Both the position numbers and the translations under genes were made by a program. Source: Streptomyces regalis (GTDB lineage: Bacteria > Actinomycetota > Actinomycetes > Streptomycetales > Streptomycetaceae). From it: a stretch of 33,933 bases of DNA. The notes under the pieces were generated by a model. It had not been told where the DNA came from. It saw only the letters and a list, made by a program, of their open reading frames with translations, and did no database searches. Shown here in pieces: positions 15,663 to 25,491 of the stretch. The stretch is taken from NCBI RefSeq assembly GCF_001509475.1, contig NZ_LLZG01000004.1, positions 1-33,933 of the forward strand. Direction: 5' to 3'. Position 1 is the stretch's first letter. The number at the start of each line of letters is the position of its first letter.

Positions 15663-17371
15663 TCCGCTTCGAGAACGTCTCCGTGACGTACGACGGTGCC
15701 GCCGAACCCACCGTCCAGGGCGTGGACTTCGAGGTCCCGGAGGGCGAACTGGTCCTCCTCGTCGGCCCGTCGGGCGTCGGCAAGTCCACCGTCCTCGGGG
15801 CGGTGAGCGGGCTCGTCCCGCACTTCACCGGCGGCACCCTGCGCGGCCGCGTCACGGTGGCCGGCCGCGACACCCGCACGCACAAGCCGCGCGAGCTCGC
15901 CGACGTGGTCGGCACGGTGGGTCAGGATCCCCTCTCCCACTTCGTGACCGACACGGTCGAGGACGAACTGGCCTACGGCATGGAGTCGCTGGGCCTCGCC
16001 CCCGACGTCATGCGCCGCCGCGTCGAGGAAACCCTCGACCTGCTCGGCCTCGCCGACCTCCGCGACCGGTCCATCGCCACCCTCTCCGGCGGCCAGCAGC
16101 AGCGCGTCGCCATCGGCTCGGTACTCACCCCGCACCCCAGGGCGCTGGTCCTCGACGAGCCCACCTCCGCCCTGGACCCGGCCGCCGCGGAAGAGGTCCT
16201 CGCGGTCCTCCAACGCCTGGTCCACGACCTCGGCACAACGGTCCTACTGGCCGAACACCGCCTGGAGCGCGTCGTCCAGTACGCCGACCAGGTCGTCCTG
16301 CTGCCATCCCCGGGTGCGGCCCCCGTCCTGGGCACCCCGGCGGATGTCATGGCCGTATCCCCGGTGTACCCCCCGGTCGTAGACCTGGGCCGTCTGGCCG
16401 GCTGGTCACCGCTCCCTCTGACGGTCCGGGACGCCCGACGACGGGCAGCAGACCTACGGGAACAACTCGGGCAACGGGACTGCATCGCCCTTCAGGGGCG
16501 CGGGGCTGTAGTCGATGTGCGGCTACCGCCGCGTGGGCGCGATCAACCACGACGAACCCGCAGCCGCCAACAAACCACACCCCCCGAGCTATTGGGCGAA
16601 AACCCCACTCCCCGCCGATGGTTCAAGCGAAGGCGCACCCCCACCCAGCCCACATCCCCCTACGCGGCCGAAGTAAAAGCCCTAGCCGTAACCCGAGGCC
16701 GCGTCCAGGCCCTACGCCACGTAGACCTCGCCATCCCCCTCGGAGAGACGGTCGCGGTGATGGGCCGCAACGGCGCCGGAAAATCCACCCTCCTCAACAC
16801 CCTGGTCGGCCTGGTCAAGCCCTCCGCAGGATCCGTCACCCTCGGCGGAGCCGTCGGCCTGGTCCCCCAGGAGCCCCGCGACCTCCTCTACACCGACACG
16901 GTCGCCGATGAGTGCACGGCCGCCGACACCGACGCAAGCGCAGCGCCCGGCACCTGCCGAGCCCTCGTCTCCGAGCTCCTCCCGGACATCCCGGACGACA
17001 CCCACCCGCGCGACCTCTCCGAGGGCCAGCGCCTGACGCTCGCGCTGGCCGTCGTCCTGACCGCCCGCCCCACGCTGCTCCTCCTCGACGAACCGACCCG
17101 AGGCCTCGACTACGCGGCGAAGGCCCGCCTGCTCACCCTTCTGCGCGGCCTCGCCGCCGAGGGGCACTCGATCGTCCTGGCCACGCACGACGTGGAGCTG
17201 GTCGCCGAACTCGCCCACCGGGTCGTGCTCCTCGCCGACGGTGAGGTGATAGCGGACGGCCCGGCAGCGGACGTAGTGGTCGCCTCGCCGTCCTTCGCCC
17301 CGCAGGTGGCCAAGATCCTGGCCCCGCAGAAGTGGCTCACGGTCGCCGAGGTGAGGGAAGCCCTCGCATGA
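15659..17371 (+). CDS. ECF transporter ATPase, two ABC domains fused
   Basis: 570 residues; the GTG overlaps the previous stop (GTGA). ABC domain 1 has Walker A G36-P-S-G-V-G-K-S43, signature L-S-G-G-Q-Q-Q-R, Walker B L-V-L-D-E-P and an H-loop in A-E-H-R. Domain 2 has Walker A G369-R-N-G-A-G-K-S376, signature L-S-E-G-Q, Walker B L-L-L-L-D-E-P and A-T-H-D. The two equal the EcfA and EcfA' subunits in one chain. The linker (about residues 276-345) is basic and low in complexity, and its first third is encoded by what looks like a dispersed Streptomyces repeat (16486-16572). Codon use just after it, rich in CTA, GTA and GCA, differs from the flanks. The stop overlaps the next ATG. Confidence 0.9.
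   Translation: MIRFENVSVTYDGAAEPTVQGVDFEVPEGELVLLVGPSGVGKSTVLGAVSGLVPHFTGGTLRGRVTVAGRDTRTHKPRELADVVGTVGQDPLSHFVTDTVEDELAYGMESLGLAPDVMRRRVEETLDLLGLADLRDRSIATLSGGQQQRVAIGSVLTPHPRALVLDEPTSALDPAAAEEVLAVLQRLVHDLGTTVLLAEHRLERVVQYADQVVLLPSPGAAPVLGTPADVMAVSPVYPPVVDLGRLAGWSPLPLTVRDARRRAADLREQLGQRDCIALQGRGAVVDVRLPPRGRDQPRRTRSRQQTTPPELLGENPTPRRWFKRRRTPTQPTSPYAAEVKALAVTRGRVQALRHVDLAIPLGETVAVMGRNGAGKSTLLNTLVGLVKPSAGSVTLGGAVGLVPQEPRDLLYTDTVADECTAADTDASAAPGTCRALVSELLPDIPDDTHPRDLSEGQRLTLALAVVLTARPTLLLLDEPTRGLDYAAKARLLTLLRGLAAEGHSIVLATHDVELVAELAHRVVLLADGEVIADGPAADVVVASPSFAPQVAKILAPQKWLTVAEVREALA
16486..16572 (+). repeat. Dispersed Streptomyces-type repeat inside the ATPase linker
   Basis: The stretch starting CCCTTCAGGGGCGCGGGGCT and running through GTGCGGCTACCGCCGCGTGG to about 16572 resembles a sequence that I recall as frequent in Streptomyces intergenic regions. 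It contains a GCGG-CTA-CCGC hairpin. Here it stays in frame and is translated as an Arg/Pro-rich linker. The recall is from memory, so copy number needs a search. Confidence 0.5.
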
Positions 17372-18198
17372 CCGGCAACGCCACTCGCCAGGCCCGAGCC
17401 GTCCGCCTGGGACCCCGCTCCATCGCCGCCCTCGTGCTGGTCAGTGCGGTAGGCGGGGCCGCGCTCGGCTGGCCCTTCCTCGCCCCGCCCACCTCGCAGG
17501 TGAGCGCGCACGCCCAGGACGCCCCCTGGTTGTTCACGGGCCTGCTCCTCCTCCTGGTCGCCGTCGTCGCCGCGACGATCTCCGAGTCCGGGCTCGGCCC
17601 GAAGGCGGTGGCGATGCTGGGTGTGCTGGCGGCGACCGGCGCCGCCCTGCGCCCGCTCGGCGCCGGGACGGCCGGTATCGAGCCGATGTTCTTCCTGATG
17701 GTGCTCAGCGGCCGGGTCCTCGGCCCAGGCTTCGGCTTCGCTCTCGGCGCGGTGACGATGTTCGCGTCCGCCCTGCTCACGGGCGGGGTGGGGCCGTGGA
17801 TGCCGTTCCAGATGCTGTCGATGGGCTGGTTCACGATGGGCGCCGGGCTGCTGCCGGGCCCGGACCGCCTGCGCGGGCGCGGAGAGCTGGTCCTGCTGGC
17901 CGGCTACGGATTCCTCGCCGCCTTCGCCTACGGCACGGTCATGAACATGCAGGGCTGGCCCTACCTGGACCCGGACGGTTCACCCATCGCCCCCGACCCG
18001 CAGGCCGGGCCCCTCGCCAACCTCGCCCGCTTCGTGGCGTACTGCCTGGCCACCTCGCTCGGCTGGGACCTCGGCCGGGCGGTCGTCACCGTCGTCCTCA
18101 CCGTCACGCTCGGTCCGGCGATCCTCAAGGCGCTGCGCCGGGCCACGCGCCGGGCGGCTTTCGAGAGCCCGGTCACGTTCGACGCTCCCACAGAGTGA
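17368..18198 (+). CDS. ECF transporter substrate-binding (S) component
   Basis: 276 residues, ATG overlapping the ATPase stop. Six or so hydrophobic segments and the motif G-P-W-M-P-F-Q-M-L-S-M-G-W fit an S component of the CbrT-like cobalamin group; small S components bind the substrate and topple in the membrane to deliver it. The C-terminus is cytoplasmic and basic (R-R-A-T-R-R-A). As the last gene of the riboswitch operon it should set substrate choice. The call as cobalamin-specific rests on the riboswitch plus general resemblance; cobalt or another vitamin is the alternative. No clear terminator follows. Confidence 0.83.
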   Translation: MTGNATRQARAVRLGPRSIAALVLVSAVGGAALGWPFLAPPTSQVSAHAQDAPWLFTGLLLLLVAVVAATISESGLGPKAVAMLGVLAATGAALRPLGAGTAGIEPMFFLMVLSGRVLGPGFGFALGAVTMFASALLTGGVGPWMPFQMLSMGWFTMGAGLLPGPDRLRGRGELVLLAGYGFLAAFAYGTVMNMQGWPYLDPDGSPIAPDPQAGPLANLARFVAYCLATSLGWDLGRAVVTVVLTVTLGPAILKALRRATRRAAFESPVTFDAPTE

Positions 18199-18534
18199 AG
18201 CGGTGCACGCGGACCGTTACACACCCGGTGAACCACCCCACATGACCCAGATCACCTACTATCCACTTTAGTTGGACAAATCGTATGCCATGCACACGGC
18301 AATTCGGCCGCTGACCTGCGCATTGAGAGCCACGTCACACAAGCGACCTTCCTCCCGCATACGACCACAACTAGCAAAAGGGCTCATTGCGGACTCCTTC
18401 CCGGCCTGCTTCTCTGGATGACGTCGCACGGCGCCGACGTGCCCCTCAGGGCCGCGGCGCCGATGCATGCCCCCGCCTCGCATCGCGTGGTTCCGGCATG
18501 CCTGCGGCGCACTGTCCCCGAAGAAAGGTCCCCC
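18199..18534. other. Long leader upstream of the transglycosylase gene
   Basis: About 336 bases, with an AT-richer part (about 18245-18385) that should hold the promoter, then a G+C-rich segment up to the GTG. It contains a short hairpin, GCACG with CGTGC, near 18430. Cell-wall hydrolase genes in Streptomyces can have ydaO (cyclic di-AMP) riboswitch leaders, so I looked for the conserved ydaO blocks and did not see them. No gene is supported here. Confidence 0.4.
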
Positions 18535-18948
18535 GTGTTCGTTTCCACCTTCCGCCGCGTCTCCGCCCCGAAGAAGGCCCTCACCGGTGCCGCCCTGGCC
18601 GCCGCCACCGCCGGCACCCTGTTCGCCGCCGCGCCCGCGCAGGCCGCGACGACCGAGGCCGGCTCGGCGCAGCAGATCGCGAAGAAGATGATCTCGGACT
18701 CGGCCCAGTACCAGTGCTTCTCCAAGATCGTCGACCACGAGAGCGACTGGAACGTCAAGGCCACGAACGCTTCCAGCGGCGCCTACGGCCTCGTCCAGGC
18801 CTTGCCCGGCAACAAGATGGCCTCCGCCGGCTCCGACTGGAAGACCAACCCGGCCACCCAGATCAAGTGGGGCCTGGACTACATGAAGGACCGCTACGGC
18901 AGCCCGTGCGGCGCCTGGAACTTCTGGCAGTCGAACAGCTGGTACTGA
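18535..18948 (+). CDS. Secreted lytic transglycosylase-like cell wall protein
   Basis: 137 residues from a GTG with AAAGG about 7 bases upstream. Residues 1-38 are a signal peptide ending A-P-A-Q-A-A. The mature part is one SLT-like domain of the kind also annotated as aggregation-promoting-factor C-terminal-like: the probable catalytic Glu69 in D-H-E-S-D-W-N, then G-A-Y-G-L-V-Q and the closing W-N-F-W-Q-S-N-S-W-Y. Two cysteines (in Y-Q-C-F and S-P-C-G) could form a disulfide. It should cleave peptidoglycan glycan strands outside the cell. It is monocistronic, with a long leader and a strong terminator. Confidence 0.85.
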   Translation: MFVSTFRRVSAPKKALTGAALAAATAGTLFAAAPAQAATTEAGSAQQIAKKMISDSAQYQCFSKIVDHESDWNVKATNASSGAYGLVQALPGNKMASAGSDWKTNPATQIKWGLDYMKDRYGSPCGAWNFWQSNSWY

Positions 18949-18969
18949 GCCGACACCGCCAGACAGAAC

Positions 18970-19009
18970 CGAAGGCGGCGGCCCCCGATCCCCGGGGCCG
19001 CCGCCTTCG
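18970..19009 (+). terminator. Strong intrinsic-type terminator
   Basis: A perfect 16-bp inverted repeat (18970-18985 with 18994-19009) with an 8-base loop, 22 bases after the transglycosylase stop. The stem is almost all G and C. Confidence 0.85.
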
Positions 19010-19057
19010 TCGTCGTGTAGATCTGGTGTTCCTCGCTCAAATGTTTGCATATAGCGG

Positions 19058-19077
19058 TCAGTTGTCTTATTAACTGA
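19058..19077. promoter_or_regulatory. Small inverted repeat in the promoter region of the secreted protein gene
   Basis: TCAGTT (19058-19063) and AACTGA (19072-19077) flank GTCTTATT in an AT-rich patch 70-90 bases before the ATG at 19148. The TTATTA inside it could be part of the promoter. Low certainty. Confidence 0.3.
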
Positions 19078-19147
19078 GTGGCGAATGTGACTGACGAGTC
19101 GTCAATGACGCTCTGGTCTGCATGTTTCCGTCACGAGAGGCCTTCAC

Positions 19148-20827
19148 ATGAGACAGCTGTCCCGTCGAATACGCTTTGCCGCCGCAGCGGTCCTGGCCGG
19201 GTCGCTGGCATCCGGGCTCATGCCCGCCGCCGGTGCGTCCGCCGCCCCCGGCAGCCCGCCGCGCGCGGCGGTGTCGGCGGAAGAGCCGACCGAAGACATG
19301 CCGGACGACGGCTTCGCCAACGAACCCGAGGGCGAACAGGACGACTTCGCGGGAAGCTCCACCGCAGCCCCGTCCGCGTCCGCGTCCGACAACGCCGGGC
19401 TCCTCGCGGACCCCGTCCCCGGCCGCCCCGGCGACTTCCAGTTGGAAGCCGGGTCGTCCCTCACCAGCCTGGTGAACCAGCTGGACGCCGCGCTCCCCAA
19501 GCAGGGCCTCACCGAGCTGATGGAACTGGCCAACCGGGAGGCCGGCTGGGAGGGCGAGTGCGGCTCCACCGGCATCTACGGCCCCGACCTCGCCGTGAAC
19601 CACCGCGTGTGCTGGAAGAGCGACGACGCCACGTCCACAGAGTGGATTCCGCAGGCCATCTCCGGCGTCTCGGACGCGCAGGAGGACGAGGACTGGGGCA
19701 CGTCCAACGCCGAGCCCATCGTCGTCGGCTCGTACGACGCGCAGAACCCCGGCCGCAGCGACTACGAGTCAGGCCGCGACAACTGCGTCCAGACCACGGC
19801 CTCCGACGCCTGCAACGAAAAGGGCGTCCGCATCACCTTCTTCAACCAGGCCACCCAGATGTACCGCCACGTGCTACTGGTCTGGCCCTACATCAACTCC
19901 AAGAACAACATCTCCTTCGACGCGCTCCACGCGCGCGAGGGCAAGTGCACCACCTCCGTGACGAGCAGTTGCAAGGCCCAGAACGGCATCCACGCCGGCG
20001 GCATGGTCTGGTACGGCAACTACCTGTACGTCGCCGACACCGCCAATGGCATGCGGGTCTTCGACCTCCGCAGGATCATGGACCTCAACCCGGACAACAA
20101 TGCCGACGTCAACGACCCGACGCCCGACGGCCTCGTCAGCGACGTCCTCGACAAGAAGCGCGTCGGCCGCCAGAGCAACGTCTGGTACAGCTTCGGCTAC
20201 CGCTACGTCATGCCGCAGATCGCCACGCTCAGGTTCACCGCGTCCAGGACCACCGGCGACACCAGCGGCAACCAGTGCTACGCCACCGCCCGCCCGAAGG
20301 CGTCCTACATCTCTCTGGACCGCACCGACACGGACCACCTGGTCCTCGGCGAGTACTGCAACACCAACAACGGCGGTACCAGCCCCGGTCGGGTCGGCAC
20401 GTACCCGATGACCGCCCTCACGGCCGCCGTCGAGGGCTCGCCCGGCACGATCGCGGGCGCGGACGCCGCCTACGGTCTGCCCACGGGCGCGACCTTCAAC
20501 GGCGAAGCCCTCTTCCACAAGATCCAGGGCGCCACGCGCTACGAGGGCAAGTGGTACTTCCACCGCAGCAACGGCTACGACAACGGCCGCCTGCTTCAGG
20601 CCACGCCGACCTCGGTCGACGGCACCACACAGCTCGTCGGCAATGCGAAGGCGCTGCAGAGCTCCTTCGGTCCCGAAGACCTGTACCTCGCGCACGGCCG
20701 CGGCGACGGCTTCGCACCGCAGCTGTGGTCGCTGAGCGAGCACGCACCGAGCAGCAGTTGCTCCGCCTGCAAGCGTGAGCTGTACAGCTACAACATGAGC
20801 GAAGTGATCGGCGACTTCGCCTCGTAG
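19148..20827 (+). CDS. Large secreted protein of unknown function, probably beta-propeller
   Basis: 559 residues; the ATG has GAGAGG 7 bases upstream. A Sec signal peptide (about 1-33, ending G-A-S-A-A-P) is followed by an acidic, Ser/Ala-rich spacer to about 80. The rest is a folded, cysteine-containing domain with repeating segments such as H-A-G-G-M-V-W-Y-G-N-Y-L-Y-V-A-D-T, G-M-R-V-F-D-L-R, R-Y-E-G-K-W-Y-F-H and A-P-Q-L-W-S-L-S-E, which read like blades of a beta-propeller. There is no sortase motif or C-terminal anchor, so the protein is released. I do not recognise a catalytic motif. It is monocistronic and convergent with the P450. Confidence 0.75.
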   Translation: MRQLSRRIRFAAAAVLAGSLASGLMPAAGASAAPGSPPRAAVSAEEPTEDMPDDGFANEPEGEQDDFAGSSTAAPSASASDNAGLLADPVPGRPGDFQLEAGSSLTSLVNQLDAALPKQGLTELMELANREAGWEGECGSTGIYGPDLAVNHRVCWKSDDATSTEWIPQAISGVSDAQEDEDWGTSNAEPIVVGSYDAQNPGRSDYESGRDNCVQTTASDACNEKGVRITFFNQATQMYRHVLLVWPYINSKNNISFDALHAREGKCTTSVTSSCKAQNGIHAGGMVWYGNYLYVADTANGMRVFDLRRIMDLNPDNNADVNDPTPDGLVSDVLDKKRVGRQSNVWYSFGYRYVMPQIATLRFTASRTTGDTSGNQCYATARPKASYISLDRTDTDHLVLGEYCNTNNGGTSPGRVGTYPMTALTAAVEGSPGTIAGADAAYGLPTGATFNGEALFHKIQGATRYEGKWYFHRSNGYDNGRLLQATPTSVDGTTQLVGNAKALQSSFGPEDLYLAHGRGDGFAPQLWSLSEHAPSSSCSACKRELYSYNMSEVIGDFAS

Positions 20828-20870
20828 CATCGCAAGCACCCTCCGCCGGCCGTGGCGCAGGTGAACGTGC

Positions 20871-20932
20871 CGTCTCGGGGGAGGCAGGAACGGGGCGTAG
20901 GGAAAAGGGGTGCTCCTGCCTCCCTCGGGACG
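20871..20932. terminator. Bidirectional terminator between convergent genes
   Basis: A 19-base arm (20871-20889) matches the complement of 20914-20932 at 17 positions, the inner 11 bp being perfect (GGGAGGCAGGA with TCCTGCCTCCC), with a 24-base loop. It sits between the secreted protein and the P450, which converge. Confidence 0.75.
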
Positions 20933-20934
20933 GG

Positions 20935-22170
20935 TCAGCCGGTGCTGACCCGCAGTTCCTTCACGCCGTTGATCCACGCGGAGCGCAGGCGGCGGGGGTC
21001 ACCGACCAACCGCAGGTCGGGCAGGGCGTCGGCCACGGCGTTGAAGATCAGGTCGATCTCCAGGACCGCCAGGGACTTGCCCAGGCAGTAGTGCGGGCCG
21101 CCGCCACCGAAGCCGAGGTGGGGGTTGGGGTCGCGGGTGATGTCGAAGGTGTCGGGGTCGGTGAAGACCTCGGGGTCGTGGTTCGCGGAAGCGTAGAAGA
21201 TGCCTACCCGGTCGCCCTTCCTGATCTGCTTGCCGCCCAGCTCCGTGTCCTGTGTCGCCGTGCGCTGGAAGGAGACCACCGGGGTCGCCCAGCGCACGAT
21301 CTCCTCGGCCGCCGTTTCGGGGCGCTCCCTCTTGTACAGCTCCCACTGCTCGGGGTGGGTGAGGAAGGCGTGCATGCCGTGGGTGATGGCGTTGCGGGTG
21401 GTCTCGTTGCCGGCCACGGCCAGCATCAGCACGAAGAACCCGAACTCGTCCGAGCGCAGATTCCCTTCGTCTTCCGCCGCCACCAGCGTCGTGACGATGT
21501 CCTTCGCCGGGCACTCCTTCCGGTCGGCGGCCATGTTCATCGCGTACGCGATGAGTTCGGTGGCCGACTCCTGCCCGACCTCCTCGGTGATGGCGTACTC
21601 GGGATCGTCGTACGCGATCATCTTGTTGGACCAGTCGAAGATCTTGGCCCGGTCGTCCTGCGGGATGCCGATGAGCTCGGCGATGGCCTGGAGAGGCAGT
21701 TCGCAGGCGACCTCGGTGACGAAGTCGAAGGGGCCGGAGCGGTCCCGGGCGTTCGCGGCGATCGCCAGCGCCCGCGTCCGCAGGCGTTCCTCCAGGGCGC
21801 GGATGGCCCGCGGGGTGAAGACGCGCTGGACGATCTGGCGGACCCGGGTGTGCTCGGGCGGGTCCATGTTCAGCAGGATGAGCCGCTGGGCATCGATGGC
21901 ATCGCGCTCGATGTGCTCGTTGAAGCGGATGATCGCGGTGTTGAGGGTGGACGAGTACAACTCCGGGTGCGTCGAGACGTACTTGACGTCCGCGTGCCGG
22001 GTCACCGCCCAGTAGCCCTCGTCCTGGAACCCGGCCACGTTGCCCGCCTGCGGGATCCAGCGGACCGGTTCGGCGCGGCGCAGCTCGGCGAACTCCGGGA
22101 GGGGCACGCGGTGGTGCAGCACATCGGGGTCGGTGAAGTCGAACCCGTCGGGAAGCGCTGGACAGGGCAT
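20935..22170 (-). CDS. Cytochrome P450, CYP125-like steroid side-chain hydroxylase
   Basis: 411 residues from the ATG at 22170, chosen for GGAG 8 bases upstream; in-frame starts further up lack one. P450 landmarks: I-helix A-G-N-E-T-T, K-helix E-E-I-V-R-W, and heme loop G-F-G-G-G-G-P-H-Y-C362-L-G. The stretch P-V-V-S-F-Q-R-T-A and the G-G-G-G-P-H heme loop fit the CYP125/CYP124/CYP142 sterol group. CYP125 oxidises the terminal C26/C27 methyl of cholesterol or cholestenone to start side-chain breakdown. The divergent neighbour is a FadA5-like thiolase, the same pairing as cyp125-fadA5 in mycobacteria. No redox partner gene is near. Steroid activity is inferred from family and pairing. Confidence 0.85.
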   Translation of the reverse strand: MPCPALPDGFDFTDPDVLHHRVPLPEFAELRRAEPVRWIPQAGNVAGFQDEGYWAVTRHADVKYVSTHPELYSSTLNTAIIRFNEHIERDAIDAQRLILLNMDPPEHTRVRQIVQRVFTPRAIRALEERLRTRALAIAANARDRSGPFDFVTEVACELPLQAIAELIGIPQDDRAKIFDWSNKMIAYDDPEYAITEEVGQESATELIAYAMNMAADRKECPAKDIVTTLVAAEDEGNLRSDEFGFFVLMLAVAGNETTRNAITHGMHAFLTHPEQWELYKRERPETAAEEIVRWATPVVSFQRTATQDTELGGKQIRKGDRVGIFYASANHDPEVFTDPDTFDITRDPNPHLGFGGGGPHYCLGKSLAVLEIDLIFNAVADALPDLRLVGDPRRLRSAWINGVKELRVSTG

Positions 22171-22214
22171 GGACAGCTCCTGACGGTCCATCAGCAAAGG
22201 GGTCGTCGTGACGG

Positions 22215-23543
<1,329 letters not shown>

Positions 23544-23552
23544 CCTCATGCC

Positions 23553-23909
23553 ATGAGGACGCGCACCCTGAGGTTCGGCCTGTACGCGGACGAGCAAGGG
23601 CTCGTATGGGTCAGGGGACTCGTGGACGAGGCCGCGGGCGCACGCAGGGCCCGGATCGTCGGCGAGACGGTCGCCCGCGCCTTTCCCGGGAGCGGGATGA
23701 CGACCGCTGACGCGTACGACCATCTCGCGGAGCAATGGGGATGGGAGAACCCCGGTCAGAGCAGCGGCGCCCGGGAAGCGGTCGAGTTGCGCGTGGACTT
23801 GGCCTGTTCCCTGCGGACGTGGCGGGCGGTCCGTAAGACGGTGATCAGGACCTGGTGCCCGGAAGGGACCGCGCCGCACGTCCGCCGGGTTCCATGGGCC
23901 GCCAGGTGA
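23553..23909 (+). CDS. Small hypothetical protein
   Basis: 118 residues beginning M-R-T-R-T-L-R-F-G-L-Y, 9 bases after the thiolase stop. Codon use is typical of the strain, with G or C at most third positions, so I accept it as a gene. It is basic at the C-terminus (A-V-R-K-T-V-I-R-T-W), with no signal peptide, transmembrane segment or motif that I recognise. No clear ribosome binding site precedes the ATG, so translation is probably coupled to the thiolase. Function is unknown. Confidence 0.6.
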   Translation: MRTRTLRFGLYADEQGLVWVRGLVDEAAGARRARIVGETVARAFPGSGMTTADAYDHLAEQWGWENPGQSSGAREAVELRVDLACSLRTWRAVRKTVIRTWCPEGTAPHVRRVPWAAR

Positions 23910-23927
23910 GCGTGAGTGCTTGCCGCT

Positions 23928-24128
23928 CTAGTTGTGCGCCGTCCAGTTGACGAAGGCTGAGAACGCGGCGGGTTCGAGGGTGAGGATCGGGCCCGCCGGG
24001 TTCTTGGAGTCGCGGATGGCGAGGGTGGTGTGGGGGGTTTCGGCGATCTCGACGCAAGATCCGCCCTGATCGCCGCTGTAGCTGGACTTACGCCACTGGA
24101 TCCCCGCCGGAATCGCGTTGCTCGCCAT
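23928..24128 (-). CDS. DUF397 protein
   Basis: 66 residues with the DUF397 pattern: W-R-K-S-S-Y-S near the start, C-V-E-I-A, I-R-D-S-K and a closing F-V-N-W/A-F-type segment. The start overlaps the end of the upstream regulator gene by 41 bases, so the two are translationally coupled. In Streptomyces these small proteins are partners of XRE/DUF5753 regulators in whiJ- and abaA-type loci and influence development and antibiotic production. Confidence 0.88.
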   Translation of the reverse strand: MASNAIPAGIQWRKSSYSGDQGGSCVEIAETPHTTLAIRDSKNPAGPILTLEPAAFSAFVNWTAHN

Positions 24129-24936
24129 AGCGTTCCTCCATTACCCGCCGGATCAACTCCGCCGAGTCCTTGAGGGAGAGCGCGGCGGCTTGAAGATGAT
24201 CGTAACGGAGCGAGCAGTCTTTGACGGTGTCTGGGTTGGCGGTCGGATGCCCGCTGCCGTAGCCCTCGGTGTAGACGATGGTCGGGTCGCTCGGGAAGCG
24301 GAAGAGGTCGAACGAGCCTTGCAGGCCCGCATGTGCCCCCACCGAGAACGGCAATACCTGGATATTGATCCGGGGATCGTTCTCGAACGACAACAACTTG
24401 GCGAGTTGCTCCCGCATGACCTCCGGGCCACCGATCTCCTGATGCAGCACGGCTTCACTGACGATCGCCCAGAACACTGGCGGCTCAACCTTCTCGAAGA
24501 TGCGCTGGCGCGCCAGCCGTACCGACGTACGGTCTTCGAGGTCGCTCCGCTCCACCGCGCCAAGCACGGCACTCGCATACGCCTTGGTCTGCAACAGTCC
24601 ATGCACCAGGTGCGTGTGAAAGGTGCAGATCTCGATCGCCCGCGCCTCCAACTCCGCCACCTGCTGAAACCAGGCCGGAAGTTGACTACGCATCACCAGC
24701 TCATGCAGCCGGGACAGCGCCCCACCCGTCCCCAGCGCGATATCCGCCCGTTCGCTGAACTGCAACGTGGGCAGTTTCCGGGCCGTCTCGATCTGGCCGA
24801 CCAGCGAACCGGTGCAGTAGACGATGGACCCGAGCTGCTTCTGGGTCAGCCCGGCGGATTCCCGATACCGCCGTAGCTCGAAGCCGTAGTAGTCGAGTGG
24901 CGAGGCGCCCGGGTCGAGGGTGTTGATGTGGGTCAC
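24088..24936 (-). CDS. XRE-family regulator with DUF5753 domain (WhiJ-like)
   Basis: 282 residues from a GTG at 24936 (GAGAGG 9 bases upstream). A longer frame reaching 25104 would overlap the divergent gene and is less likely. An N-terminal helix-turn-helix (L-R-R-Y-R-E-S-A-G-L-T-Q-K-Q-L-G, then S-L-V-G-Q-I-E-T) is followed by the DUF5753 ligand- or partner-binding domain (Y-T-E-G-Y-G-S-G, L-R-Y-D-H-L-Q-A-A-A-L). It overlaps the DUF397 gene and faces away from a HATPase gene. This trio is the common whiJ-like arrangement. It probably binds the 92-bp divergent promoter region. Confidence 0.87.
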   Translation of the reverse strand: MTHINTLDPGASPLDYYGFELRRYRESAGLTQKQLGSIVYCTGSLVGQIETARKLPTLQFSERADIALGTGGALSRLHELVMRSQLPAWFQQVAELEARAIEICTFHTHLVHGLLQTKAYASAVLGAVERSDLEDRTSVRLARQRIFEKVEPPVFWAIVSEAVLHQEIGGPEVMREQLAKLLSFENDPRINIQVLPFSVGAHAGLQGSFDLFRFPSDPTIVYTEGYGSGHPTANPDTVKDCSLRYDHLQAAALSLKDSAELIRRVMEERYGEQRDSGGDPVA

Positions 24937-25028
24937 GAAGCGGCCCCTCTCACGCAACTCGGTCCACTTCGGGACCTGTTGTATCCGTTCCGTAGCCCAG
25001 AGTAGTTGCGCGAGGTCACGCTCGTACC

Positions 25029-25454
25029 GTGAACCGATACATTCCCCCCACCTCCGTGGCCCCCTTCCGCGCCCAGTACCGGCTGCGCCTCGTCGTCGGC
25101 ACACACTCGGCCCGGCATATCCGCGCCATCGCGCGCTCGCTGCTCGACGAGTGGGCGATGCCCGAACTGGCCGACGCCGTGGAGCTGGGCGTGACCGAGC
25201 TGGTCGCCAATGTCGTACGGCATGTTCCGGACCGGCGGTGCAAGGTACTGCTCCTGCGGCAGGAGGGGGCGGTTCGGGTGGAGGTCATTGATGGATCCCG
25301 TCAACTCCCGGTGCCGTCTGCCGAGTTGTCGACTTCGGCGGAGGGCGGGCGCGGGCTGCTGCTCCTCGCCGCGGTGGCCGACAAGTGGGGTGTGGATCCC
25401 GTGTCGGGAGGGGGCAAGGCGGTGTGGTTCGAGTGCTGGTGCGGAAGTACATGA
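25029..25454 (+). CDS. HATPase-type ATP-binding protein of the whiJ-like locus
   Basis: 141 residues from a GTG at 25029. It has the GHKL fold of anti-sigma-like kinases: N-box V-T-E-L-V-A-N-V-V-R-H near residue 58, V-I-D-G-S in the middle, and the G-box G-R-G-L-L-L-L-A-A-V-A-D-K-W-G. There is no close ribosome binding site (GAGG is about 16 bases away), so the message may be leaderless. It is divergent from the XRE/DUF397 pair and separated from it by 92 bases. Such proteins are thought to modulate the regulator or a sigma factor; the target is not known. Confidence 0.82.
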   Translation: MNRYIPPTSVAPFRAQYRLRLVVGTHSARHIRAIARSLLDEWAMPELADAVELGVTELVANVVRHVPDRRCKVLLLRQEGAVRVEVIDGSRQLPVPSAELSTSAEGGRGLLLLAAVADKWGVDPVSGGGKAVWFECWCGST

Positions 25455-25491
25455 GGGTGTCGGGGTTCGGGAGAACGAGGCAGACGGGGCG

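Noticed and set aside
18199..18534. ydaO (c-di-AMP) riboswitch before the transglycosylase gene
   Set aside because: It was expected from the gene type, but the conserved sequence blocks of that aptamer are not visible.
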